From the NCBI GenBank assembly GCA_023079485.1, contig CM041083.1:60951810-61015809 (forward strand): a stretch of DNA of 64,000 bases, written 5' to 3'. This document shows positions 23,981 to 35,535 of this stretch, piece after piece. The notes beneath the pieces were generated by a model. It had not been told where the DNA came from, searched no databases, and worked only from the letters and a program-made list of their open reading frames with translations. Every line of letters begins with the position of its first letter. Within the stretch, counting starts at the first letter, position 1. Source of the stretch: Archilochus colubris. Lineage: Eukaryota; Chordata; Aves; Apodiformes; Trochilidae. The translations under genes were made by a program, and so were the position numbers.

Positions 23981-26204
23981 ATAACTACTGGAGCTGGCAC
24001 CAAGCAGCATCTTCTGCTGTAGACCTCATAATATGAAAAAAACCCAAACCAAAACAAAAACTTTTATATGTAGTTTGAAAGGTGTTGTTCAGCCACTGGA
24101 GAAGATATTTGGTCCAAAACAATATTCTTCCCTAAGGTCCTGGCCAATCCAGCTGTTAATGCAGGGGTGAGTGTGCCTCTGGATCCACATGCAAACCCCT
24201 TGTTCAGAAATCAAAGACTTGCTGTTAGCTGCATTGAAATGCCAGTATCAACCAGAAAGGATGAACTAACAAATGGAAAGTGTAACATGAGCCTTCATCC
24301 CAGAGTAACAAAAGCTCTTCTCATAAGTACAATGTGGCTTTTTCATAGCTCAGAAATGAACCATCTCATTTTGTATGCAAACTTCCTGATTCAAGGTATT
24401 TCAGAGCCTCAAAGGCAGTAATAATGTCATTTCATAATGACTCACATACGTAAATCAATACTGGAGCATCTGTTCAACCGAAGCACAAAAGGATTAATCA
24501 TTGTCCTCCTGTTACCTACCAGTATGCCACCTTTTCCGTGCTCTAGCATACCTTCAAATCTTCATACCAAGGTGGTTTTCTAAAGTGGTTGTAGCTCTAC
24601 CCTGTGGCTGTATTCATTCTCTCTTGCTGAAATGATATATTAAAGGGCAGGGCAACATGTCTGATGTCTGTGATCGCCGTCCAGAATCTTGATGACTGCG
24701 AAATAAGTATTCTTCCCACAACATGATAGATAACCTTAGCACAGTTCATCTAAGTTAAATGCATGCCTTTTTCACTGAGGATAGATTGCTAAGAAGTTTC
24801 CTTAGCAGTTTTACCCTCTTTCTGGTAAGCTTTTTACTTATGGCAAAACAAAAAGTAAATTATAACAGAAGTCCTAATATACAAGAACTACATAATAAAT
24901 TATCTTTGTGTTTAAATGTTATTGGTAATTACATTGCAATAAGTTAAAAGAAAATTTTGTCTGTATGCTACCCAATCATAAAAGCAGTTAATTAACTTGA
25001 GAGATTAAATATAAGACATTTATAAATTGCATGTGCATGTGGAAAGGAGAAATGCACAAAATGCAATGTTTGCTCCCATTTCTGTACTTAACCATTTCTT
25101 CTCTTAACTTGCCTGTATTTAGGTCAGCAAACCAAGCAGGCATTAAAAAACTCCACAGCTAAATCATCCAACAACCCATCGTGAATTCAGGCTTTTGTTC
25201 ATCTGCAAGAGCCTGTGTTTAAGATAAACCCCACAAGAGCTGCTTTCTGGAACAGCCCTGAGAGTCTTCATTTAAACATTTGGTTTCTAAGAAACCTCAG
25301 CAATTCAGGGCTAAAGATGATGGAAAAAAGTGAGAATGGTCTTTTTTAAAAAGTAAGCTATTGTTTATAATTTTTTTTTCCTGAGTGGCTTCAGATTAAA
25401 GCACTGCAGTCTTGATAATGAGACTCAGTTTTATGAGGCAAATTAATCTCAGCTGTATCACCTGAAAGTTCAGTAGTTGTGCTAAAGGCCTGGTTTGCTT
25501 TGCATAACCATCAAACCTGTAGGAAGCTGGTGCATGGAATTAGTTTCATGCAGTAGCAGAGCCAAAGGCACAGAGCATGAAATCCTCTGAATTCAGCAGG
25601 TTTTGTGATATTGAGTTTATCCATTCGCTATACCCCTGTGAAAGCCCACCTTACCTCTGCCAGTTTGCTCATATGACTGTGCTCTACATCTTGGAGTCTT
25701 CATACTTTTATTTGAAATTCTTACTGATAGGGTAATGTAAGTTCCACTTAAGTACTGATATTTTCTCATTTTCAGAGAGGTTGAAAGCTTTTTCATAGTC
25801 ATACACCTCTTTGGGTTGTATGAGATCTGATATGGATAGAGATATTCTGGTAAACAATATATTCCTCTTAAGAGCTGCTTTATTTTGGCAAGAACTTCTG
25901 TTTTCCTTGTACAGAGCAGATGTAAAAATGACAACAATGAACTTTTGAACAAATTTAGAAGATTCTTGGCAAAGTCACCACAAATTTGTGTCGTTTACCA
26001 AGACAAGACAGCTTTCCAAAGATGTAAGTCAACCACATACAAACATGGAAAAGACTGGATACAAATTTGTGACTGATGCTTTGCCATGGCTCAGGTTTCA
26101 TGACTTTTCACAGTTCCTTTCAATGTTTTGGTAGAATGTTCAAATTCCAAAATGAAGATTGCCATCACTTTTACTTCTGGTTACCATCTAAAGCTGTCTT
26201 CTCC
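23981..26204. other. Non-coding single-copy sequence
   Basis: About 2.2 kb between the CR1/LTR cluster and the next LTR. A 111-codon minus-strand frame (25617-25952) and an 84-codon plus frame (24167-24421) show no family resemblance. No other element is recognised. Confidence 0.6.
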
Positions 26205-26500
26205 TGTGCTCTGGTTTGAGCCAGGACAGAACCAGCCCAGTCCAGGACTTTCCTAGGGCCTGGCCTGGAGCCTTGGTGGTGATGTGTTACTGGGGGTGGC
26301 ACAGTAGTAGGTTTTGCATATACCTGTTTATATTTGTATATATTTTATTATTTTCCTTTTAATCACTACTGTTTCATTAAAGCTCTGTAGTTTAGTTTCC
26401 AACCCATAACTCTCTCTTCCTTATTCTTTTCCCTTTCCCTTTCTAAGGTTAATAGTACCTGTCATTCATCTAATTTCCAGCCCAGTGCTAAACCTTGATA
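26205..26500 (+). mobile_element. Old solo LTR of an avian endogenous retrovirus
   Basis: About 296 bp. The left end TGTGCTCTGGTTTGAGCCAG resembles the TGT..TGGTTT start common in avian ERV LTRs. The right end AGTGCTAAACCTTGATA is an imperfect inverted copy of it (the AAACC block pairs with GGTTT). Between them lie, in LTR order, a GC-richer U3-like part, a TATA-rich stretch (26320-26350), ATTAAA at 26376-26381, then CCAACCCATAACTCTCTCTT and a pyrimidine-rich U5-like part. No internal retroviral genes flank it and no clear target duplication is visible, so it is an aged solo LTR. Exact ends may be off by a few bases. Confidence 0.72.
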
Positions 26501-29217
26501 TCTTACCCATTCTGTTGTTTGTCAGCATCTGTGGAGAGGTACAGGGAGCAGTGAAGAATACAGCAGTAATGTTGTGTGGCAGTGCCAGGGGTGTCTGTGT
26601 ACTGGCATTTCATACAGAAGGCTGAACCTAGATATGGTGGCAGAGAAGTATGGATGGAATCCTACACTATTTAGCACTGCAGCAAGGGGTGTGTTTATTC
26701 CAGCTGCAGAGCATCATGAGATATCCAGAGATGCAGCACTAGTCAATTAAGAATGGAAACATCTTAGTATTATTTAAAGCTCTGTTTTCTTTGTAATGAG
26801 TTACTTTATAACATTTAGGTTTTAGCTTTAGTTTTTTTGACAATGTTTATTATTTCCTTTTTCTTTCAGAACACATGAAAGCTTTGAAAACTGTAACAAA
26901 TCTCAGCTGTAGCCAAATCCATGTCTTTTTTCACCCTGTTTTCATATGACTACAAGTAACATAGGACAATTTCTTGTCTCCTTTAATTGTTTATAAAAGA
27001 AATTATATGAATCTGCAAATTTAGCAGAACAGATTTTTCATGGTCCAGATGTCCAGGGTATAGACCATGTTTTATATTTGAGAAAGTATTTCACATTAAG
27101 CAATTTTACCTTTTAATTATGGTGTTTATTAGAAATGCTGTTTGGTTATTTTTTGTGTTTTCAGAAAGCCTTTTTAAGGTGGTCTCCAAAGGAATAATTC
27201 AAATATTTTCTCTTTGCCTTTTTTTTTTTTCCCCCATGTCTTCAAACTTATGTTTTAAAGCTTACTTAAATTTTGAAATAAAACTTCAAAATAAGAGAAA
27301 CACAACTTCCTGTATTTCAAGAGAAAGTTAGAAAAAAGTTTTGGTACTCTTCCTGCTACTTAAACTGAAAAAAACCTTCAAGGAAGTACAAAAACCTGGC
27401 ACTATCAGAAGGTGGGAAACGCAGCACTGAAGTGAAATCTGTGCTTAATTTCAAAGTCCAGTCCCTTTCTTCACACATCAGACTTTGAAAATTTGAGAAA
27501 AAAAAGTGGACAAAATGTTCATTAGTTTTTTCTTTATTTTGGGGTAATTGGAAAGCTGAGAGATTTCTGGCAGAGCAGAGGCTTGATTGACAAGACCCAG
27601 GAGTGCATCAATCTATGGCCCTCAGCCCTGTGCTGGGTTGGTGGAGCAGGGGGAGCAGCCTGTGCACCCCCAAGGCTGCATGGGGTGCAAGATCCAGGCC
27701 CATACCCCATATCATTCCTTTGCTAGAGGCAGGACAAGCCCTAGGAGGGAGAGGAAGAAGTTGCAAACAAAAGCTGTGGATTCCTGTTTGAGGTTTCTTC
27801 TTCCTCTACTGTCACAAGATCCAGGTCTCTACCAACTAAGGTCATATCTGAAATCTTAGAAGAAGATACTGAAGGTGGTACTCAGATAGCACCACTACCA
27901 TTTCACCCTTTTTTACTACACAATATGAGGTTTGCCTTTACAAATTTATTGCAATGTACATTAATTTCTTCTTAACCTTTTCCATTCCTTCTCCAAACAT
28001 CAATCTGCACTCAGCAACTATTTTCTTTCTTATGATTATATGCAACTTTCACGTATTTTAAGGGTCTGTTAGAAGAGCTTTTAACCTGTAGGCAGGATTT
28101 CAATCTTGCAATCTGTCATATACTAAATTTTTTCTTTCAGAAAATGGGAATTCTTCACCCACAATTGGCATTTTAAATGCAAGAATAAAAATTTTTATAA
28201 AAAATAAATGAATCAACAGCTAAATTTAGCAGACCTTCCAAAGATCTTATAGAGGTGTTTTCCTTGTCAGATCTTTGAAACATGCTTTATAGCTACCTGC
28301 ACAGAAATAGCTTCAGGCTGAGGCTAATGATTATAGGACGTTAAAGTATATGACATTAGATTTCTCAAGACAATTCAAACCAAGTGCAATTCATATCAAG
28401 CAGCAACATACCTTCCTAGCTAGTACAGACACCAACCATGAATAGTCTGATATTCTCACCACAAACTGCTCATTAAAAAAAATTTAAAAAAAAATAAAAT
28501 TCTAAACGTTCTCATTAGGAGCAAACAGATCATTTAAATGGGACTCACAGCTTTCATGCCAAGTTTAAGATCCAGAGAATTTAGGTTTTTTTGAGAGGAA
28601 GAAGTGTGCTTTTCTACTTGCTTAAATACAACTGTCTTCATGCTGAAAAAGGAGTCTCCAAACTACAGTGGAACTTCTTCCTGTGGTGTCCCAGATGACC
28701 TATCATGGTGATCGCAGAAACACATGCCTTGTGGCCCCTTTCCAGATATGACTGGAGCTTCAGAGCACCAGTGCACATCTGTCTGCCTCAGGTTCTTTTT
28801 CTCTTGAACAGGCTGTTTCTACCACTGAAAGGTTACGTCTCTCCTTCCACCATTGTATACCTCACTTGCACCAATTGAGGTGGGCCATGGTGTACCAGGA
28901 CACAGCAAACACTGGTGGGTTTGTTTGACTCCCGGGTGTGCAGTTCTGTGTTAGCCTAATAGTGGTGGCAGCACCCCTCAGCAGTGCCTGTGGTCCTAGC
29001 TCCGGGTCTCTCTTAAGGCCTAGAGCATTTTGCCAGCTAGCTGCAGGAAAATTATTTTGACCTTTGTGAGGACAGGAGTTGAAAGTGAACTGCTGGGAAG
29101 AGGCCGGAGGGGCTGCAGATGATCTCCTGTGCCCATATAAGTTGGTCTGTCCCATCAGAGCAAGGAGAGGGGATGCCATACCCAAACAGACCCCAGGATA
29201 CGACCACCAGGCATAGG
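26501..29217. other. Non-coding sequence with one GC-richer patch
   Basis: No recognised gene. The stretch 28860-29190 is GC-richer than its surroundings and carries a 107-codon minus-strand frame (28862-29185). That frame matches nothing I know and has no domain-like pattern. It could be a decayed repeat or a chance frame. Confidence 0.5.
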
Positions 29218-29606
29218 AGTCATAGAATCATAAAGTGGTTAGGGTTGGAAGGAACCTTAATGATCATCAATATCCAGCCCCCATGCATGGGCAGGGACAC
29301 TTCCCACTAAACCAGGTTGCACAAGGCCTCATCCAACCTGGTCTTAAAGACTTCCAAGGAAGGGGCATCAACAATCTCCCTAGGCATCGGATTCCAGTGT
29401 CTTACTACTTTCATAGTGAATAATTTTTTCCTTCTATCTAACCTAAATCTACCCTCTTTCAGTTTAAAACCATTACCCCTTGTCCTGTTACTATCCTCTC
29501 GGGTAAAAACTCCACCCCAGCTTTCCTGTAGGTCCCATTCATGTATTGGAATGTTTCTATAAGGTCTCCCTGGAGACTTCTTTTCTCCAGGTTGAATAGA
29601 TGCTGC
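29218..29606 (-). mobile_element. CR1 LINE of an older subfamily, minus strand
   Basis: Reverse-orientation CR1. The left end reads TCATAGAATCATAAAGTGG then GGTTGGAAGGAACCTTAA, followed by the 3' UTR motif CATGGGCAGGGACACTTCCC. On the minus strand, codons near 29600-29460 read FNLEKRSLQGDLIETFQYMNG then VTGQGVMVLN, the C-terminal block of a CR1 ORF2 from a different subfamily than the copy at 2458. Similarity is lost at about 29606, and the copy is 5'-truncated and non-functional. Confidence 0.88.
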
Positions 29607-32600
29607 TCCATATTGAAGCCTGCTTTAACTATGAAGAGAAGAGTAAAGCTAGGACACAGCCCCAAGCTAAATGCAAGATTTTTCTTTTCCCTATCATAAG
29701 GGTGAAAACTAATTTTAAAAGCATATGCTCATTATGAGACTGACCAAGAGCCTGTTGGGCGTTTTCCTAATTAATTCAGTAATCTTGGGTGGGATCTTGG
29801 ATATTTAGGTTACCTTTTTGTGCCAGTGGGGTCAACTCCTTCCTCTGTGGTGATGTGTGTGCATGTGGGAGAAAGAGAACACTGAGAACGCATTGACACG
29901 TACATCTTCACTGCCTCTCCTGGAACTCATTAGTGCCTCAGAAGAATATTTAGCAAGCCACAGGGAACCACAGAAAGCAGGCACTTGTGGTTATTATAAT
30001 TAGGGGTAAATTAATGAGAGCAGTTGGATAAGGAGGGAGGCAAAGTAAACAACTACAGGTAAACCGCTCAAAGCCACCAACTTGGCATACAGGACTTGGC
30101 TGCCAAATCTCTCCTCCTGCCATTCCCCCTACCCCCAGGGGATATTACCTGGAGGAAGCAAGACACTGGGTGACTGTAAGAGGAGACTGTGGGACAAGGT
30201 TGTAGTGAGAGGTAAGAACAACAAACAGAATCCAGAGATACTGGAAAGAATGTAAATCCTTGTGTTTGCTAATGGGCATTGCATTGGGCGAAACAGTCTC
30301 TGAAAGCATCCAAATGTCCTACCTTCTTTCTGGCATTCAAACACCAAACATAAAGTTCCTTCCCATTCAGCTATCCACAAAGACCTAGCAGCTCTGTTAC
30401 AAACATTATTCTGTGATTAAAATGTGGCTACTGAAATATGTGTGGGCCCTTTGCCTGAGAGGGTGTTTCAGGACCAAGCCCTAGTTTACTAGAGGAAAAT
30501 TAGGATAACGTCAGAGCTATTATCTCCCTAGGACACATGCTTGAACTCATTAATCTATTAACTTTCTGTTTTCCAACTAAAGGCAGCAGGACACACACGT
30601 CCCCAGAGGGATGGGGTGGAGAGAATAAAAGAGGTTATTGTCACTGAGGCAGTAACCTGCAAAATCTAAAAAGCTGCCTTCATCTTTTCCCTTTGCTGTC
30701 CAGTGTTTCAGAAAATTAGCTCAGTTGTTGGTGTTTTCCATTAGGATTACTGTCAGAACAAAAATTAAAAAGGAAGATAGTGTCTGAGTGAGAGAGAGGG
30801 AGAAGGGAAGGGATTAACCATCTTTATTTTATAATTTTAAAAAGGATTATGTTAGATTTTTTTTCCTGTTTCCCAGTTTGATAATCTTTACATTTAATCT
30901 CACTTTGATGTTTACCAGTGTCTGCTTTAGCATAATCTGTCTCTCCTCATCCTCCCATCTTGACTAAAACGTGGCATAACCATTAGATCCAGGTCTTAAA
31001 GTTACAGGGTCACATTTTTCTTTTCCTTCAGTGATTCAGGCCAGCATTGCAGACAGAGGGACCTCTAAGAAGGGTAATGTACATTATTCTGTAACACCCC
31101 ATGCACCTGGTCTTGTTTTAGTTTAATGATCAAGAATGAAGAAGTTCTTTATTCCCAGGCCAGTGAGACCAAGCAGTTCTCAACTTGCTTTCCAGTGAAA
31201 TGGTCAGGAAGACAGACCAGTTAAAGGCTCAGAATTATAACAGGGCTACAGAAGGAAATGAAACCATGCTGGCTGGGCCAGAGGTGCCTCTCCTTATCCC
31301 CCAACATGTAGCACAAGATTTTCCAGGTTTCTAAGAGGGATGGGAATATTCATGACTTAATAAGCCCCTCAGGAAATAGGTTCCGGTAATAATCAGTGGA
31401 GACATCAGATTGATATTGCCCATTATCCTGAGGTGATAAATTTCAGAGCCATGTTTTAATCAAATCGTCAGAACATTGGACTAAGATGGATTTTTCTGTA
31501 TTTTTTTTCTGCAGACATGCTCTGCAGTTTGGCTCAAACCTTTACTTCCATGCTACAGCTGCACATGTATCTGTCAGGATGTTAGTGCTTCCACATTTCT
31601 TCTCCTGTGTTCTCTTCTCCTTTTACTGTCTGCCCTGCAGCACTGCACCAAGGGTGGTTATTCCTTATCACCCATTACACCTCTGCATGCTCTCTTGACC
31701 ACTTTATTTCTTCATGAGAGCCCTCCAAGAGTTTTCCAGCCTCTGCTGCATCAGCTAACCCCACCATGCCAGTGATGTTGCATAGCTATCCTACTATGGA
31801 TACTGTGGGCTTCTACAAGTGGGGACCTAGTTCTAATAGTGAGATGGTTTTGTGTCCAGCTTCCATCATACATTCATCTGACTCTGTTGATGGCCCCTAA
31901 GCCTCTGCAGCCTGTAGGCCAGCTGCATTTCTCTTTCCTTCACTCTGCATAGAAATACTGCTGTACTCTTGATGCTGAACTCTTCCAACGCAGATCCATG
32001 CTATTATAGTAATAAATTCTGATTGATTAAACCTAATACCTGTAGCCTGGTTTAAAGACAGTATGTCCCAGCCCTGTGAAGACAGATATATGAAAGAGAC
32101 TGAGATAGCCATCTTGTTATGCATTAGGCATTTGCATGTTTCTCAGAAGAGGATATTCATAAAACCTGTATCTGTAGATAAAAAACCACCATGGCTTTCT
32201 ATGGAGTCTGACATGATGATCTCACTCCAAGAGAAGCCAAACTGGATACATTTTTCAGCTATTTGCCTAATCCTTTTGAGCTTTTTGAGCTCAGGTAAAT
32301 TAAGTACTAAATCTAAGCTATCCTTGGTTTGGATTTTAATACCCAAGCCTCACTTAATGAGGTTTGTTAAGCTTAGTTCTACTTATCATGTCTCCTGTTA
32401 CAGGGGCACAATTAATGCTGAGTGGAAACCAGGCTTCCTGCCCTAAAGAAGTTTTTTATTGTCAAAAACGTTCTGTCTGTGTTAAAACAAACCCAACACC
32501 TTTCAGAGAAAAAAAAGAGTGGTTTGATGTCACTCCTCTTATTTTGTTAAAGTGGTTTCATTTTGTGTAAGTAATTATTCATTAAGAAGAGGAGTGGAGT

Positions 32601-35424
32601 AGGGAGGTTGAGATTCCTGCTTCAGTTAATATTGGTTTCTTTGAAGGAAATGAAGTACTTACATTAGAGGAGCCTGAAGGGCTCTCTCCTCATGGTAGTT
32701 AGTAGACAGATAGGGCCCCTCTCAGAAGGGAGAGTCAAAAGGACTTGAATCCAAGTTGTCTATACCTTATATCAATGCAAGATTTCATTCATCCACGGAG
32801 GACTGGGTGCTCTTGGAATTTTGGCCAACATTTCCCCTGGGGTTTAGAATTTTCCCCCAAGAACTGGTACACACATTTTCACTGATGTTGGGAAATTTCA
32901 GTTGCATTTAACTGATGTGTTCCAAGAAGAAACATACTCATCATACAGGTCCCTACCATCCTCTAGGTTAGTTTTACTATTCAGAAAGGGAGACAGTACT
33001 TTATCTCTCTTATGCAGCATGGCTATCCTTATGTATAAACACTTACCTTGTTTTAGCTACAGGTGACAATACAAGAAATGGGGATGGAGTAGTCTACATT
33101 GAAGTTTTTGCTAATATATACTACAGATACAGTTAGAAACAATGGTCATGGTTCAAACACCTCTGAATTAAGTCACTTAGCAATAGGGAATAGTTCAATT
33201 TACAGATAAACCTGAGCTTCCTTGCTGAGGAAGCTGAGCTAAGCAGTAAGTGCTCTCCCTCCATTAGCACACACACATGCATGTATATAAGCTTGTATGT
33301 TTAGTTCTTGAAGGAAAAAAAAAAAGGAGGTGAGAATTTGCTGGTTTTTCCATTACATTTGCCTTCGAGATTTTGTGCCAAGCAGAGGAAGGAAGAAAGT
33401 GAGAACATTTCAGAGAGAAACCAGCCCACACCCTTCTTAGCAATGAGAAAGGTAATTTGCTTGTGTTGTCACCTGTGCACTGTGCTGTACATGACCAAGT
33501 AATCTTGGCAGATAATAACACTACTATATTAATTTTGGTGGTTTTGGGTGCTAGGCACAAGAGAAGCAGCCTGTTTTGGAAGGGATCAGAGAAATGCAGC
33601 AAGCTGCAGCACCACAAGCTAGATTTTCCCTGAGGCAACATGTCTGACACAATTGGCAGCTCATTTCTCCTGCCCTTGGATGTGAGCTGCCTTTGAATGC
33701 CTCCCTTGTGCTAGGGCTGGTTGTGAGCTAAATGTGGGCCTGGTGCCAATGATTACAATTCTCATTAGCTGGAATATATATTAACTTGAGAGGTCATGGA
33801 CCTCTCCAGCAAGGGAATAGCCTGCTGTATGCATCCATTATTTTTCTTGAGAAGAAGGAACACTGTTGAATGTCTATTACTCACAAAATCTGTTTATTTG
33901 GGCTTGTTCGGGGTTTTTTTTAGGAAACTGGCACTATTGAAAAGGCCATTTTATAGAGGCCTTCAGCCAGTTTCATCACCCCAATGTAACATTTTAGGCT
34001 GTCAAACAACGTGGCACTGGGCAGCTGCAGCCTGCTGGGGATGAGGATATAACCCAGCAAGAGTCAGCTCCTCTATAGCCTGGCAGGACAACTGGGAAGT
34101 TTGCACCAACTCCTGCCCTGCCACGTATGTACACATGAGGTGAGAGGATGCCCTACAAGCCTGAGCAGAGAGAGAGGGATTGCAGCTGTGAAGAGTGTCT
34201 TGAAAGCTGCTATGGTTTAAAGCATCTGTAAGATCTCTTTTGAATGCAGAGCATTACCTATGGTTTGCATTCACTTTTGCTCCATTAGCAGTGAAAGAAT
34301 CTGCCATCTTGGACAGATTTTAACTAGGTGCATGAGTTGCTACATCAGTAATCTCTTTCCTCCTAAAGCCTAAGATACAGTCCTGGCCTGTAAGACAAAA
34401 TTTATTTTACAGCCTTTTATCAAGAAAAATCATGGTTCGTAAGTAGGAAAAATGTGTCGGGAACAATCATCTAACACTCCTTGTGTTCAGGGTACTGTTT
34501 GCTACTTTAGTCTGTGCAGCCTAAGAGATTTAATTGATCTGGACCTCCTTTTCCACTCCAACCTGTATTTTATTCTCTGTTCTGTCAGTAAAACTGCATG
34601 TTTCAGCTCTTACCATTACTATCAAGCTGCAGCTACACAAAAGGGAGATGAAGGAGGGCCTAGAAAAGATAAGGATTTGGTATCTGCTGCTGCTCTTCAA
34701 TGTCCTATAGCAATCTCCACCACTGAAACAGGTGTCTTGTTTTTTAATTTGGAGAAGCCAGTAATTTTTTATCTCCTAAGGCTTCTAAACCAATCTGTCT
34801 GCTAAATATCTCTGTTCGTTAAGTCATTCATGAATGAATCAAAATGTGAACTCTTTCAATAAAATAAAGTTAAAACTCCTTTCTCTCTGCCTTTGTCTTT
34901 ATGGTTCACTATGGATTTTCACAAAGTTGTTCTCTTATTTGAAAATTTGTTGAATTATTGTTTCTTTGGAGGTCTGACTGGTAATACAGAAAAGTACCTT
35001 TTGCATCTGTGAAGCTCTGCACATTCTCAGAGGATCTGGAGTGTCAGGCACATCTCAGGCCTCACATTTTTTGAAGATGTTTTGACCCCAGCACCCTCCC
35101 TACCTGCAAAATGGATTAGGGGGCTTATTTGTGTATCTAGAAACTGGAAAGGTTTCATTTTACAACAGAAATGCACTTGCTTTGGATTTCCCCAAACTCA
35201 ATGGGGTGGAGAATGCTCATTTTGCAGACAGGAATGTTCAGTCAACAGACTAGGATATCTTAAGGTTCAGACTTCTATTTGCAGGTCATCTATTGCAACT
35301 CTCATTGCTTTGCCCCCATGGCTGCTCAAGGAGAAAGGAAAAGCTTGATCACTCTTGTGCTTCCATAAGGAGGGAATGGGTTGAGTTACCTTTTTGTCTC
35401 ACTCCTGTTTTGAATCACCAGCAC
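29607..35424. other. Non-coding single-copy sequence, 5.8 kb
   Basis: No gene recognised. The interval includes a cluster of transcription-factor-like motifs at 29960-30055 and another TAAT-rich patch at 33745-33775, both reported as observations. Open frames of 127-128 codons (32063-32446 plus; 33264-33650 minus) and 117 codons (34452-34805 plus) look like chance frames. Overlapping AATAAA words at 34855-34867 have no transcript evidence upstream. Confidence 0.6.
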
Positions 35425-35535
35425 TCATAGAATCATAGAATGGTTTGGCTTGGAGGGGACCTTAAAGCTCATCTAGTTCTAAGCCCCCTACACGGGCAGG
35501 GGCAGCTCCTGCTAGACCAGGTTACTCAAAAGGGC
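35425..35535 (-). mobile_element. Very short CR1 3' end, minus strand
   Basis: About 110 bp: TCATAGAATCATAGAATGG, then GGACCTTAAAGCTCATCTAG and the CACGGGCAGGGGCAGCTCC / TAGACCAGGTT segment of the CR1 3' untranslated region, reverse orientation. It is a severely 5'-truncated insertion. The right boundary is approximate. Confidence 0.88.

Noticed and set aside
32063..32446. Possible exon with an AG/GTAAAT donor-like word near 32292
   Set aside because: The frame reads straight through the supposed donor and no matching acceptor or protein similarity is visible.
34836..34870. Overlapping AATAAA signals, possible transcript 3' end
   Set aside because: AATAAA words are frequent in AT-rich DNA, and no upstream exon or poly(A) remnant supports a gene or processed pseudogene.
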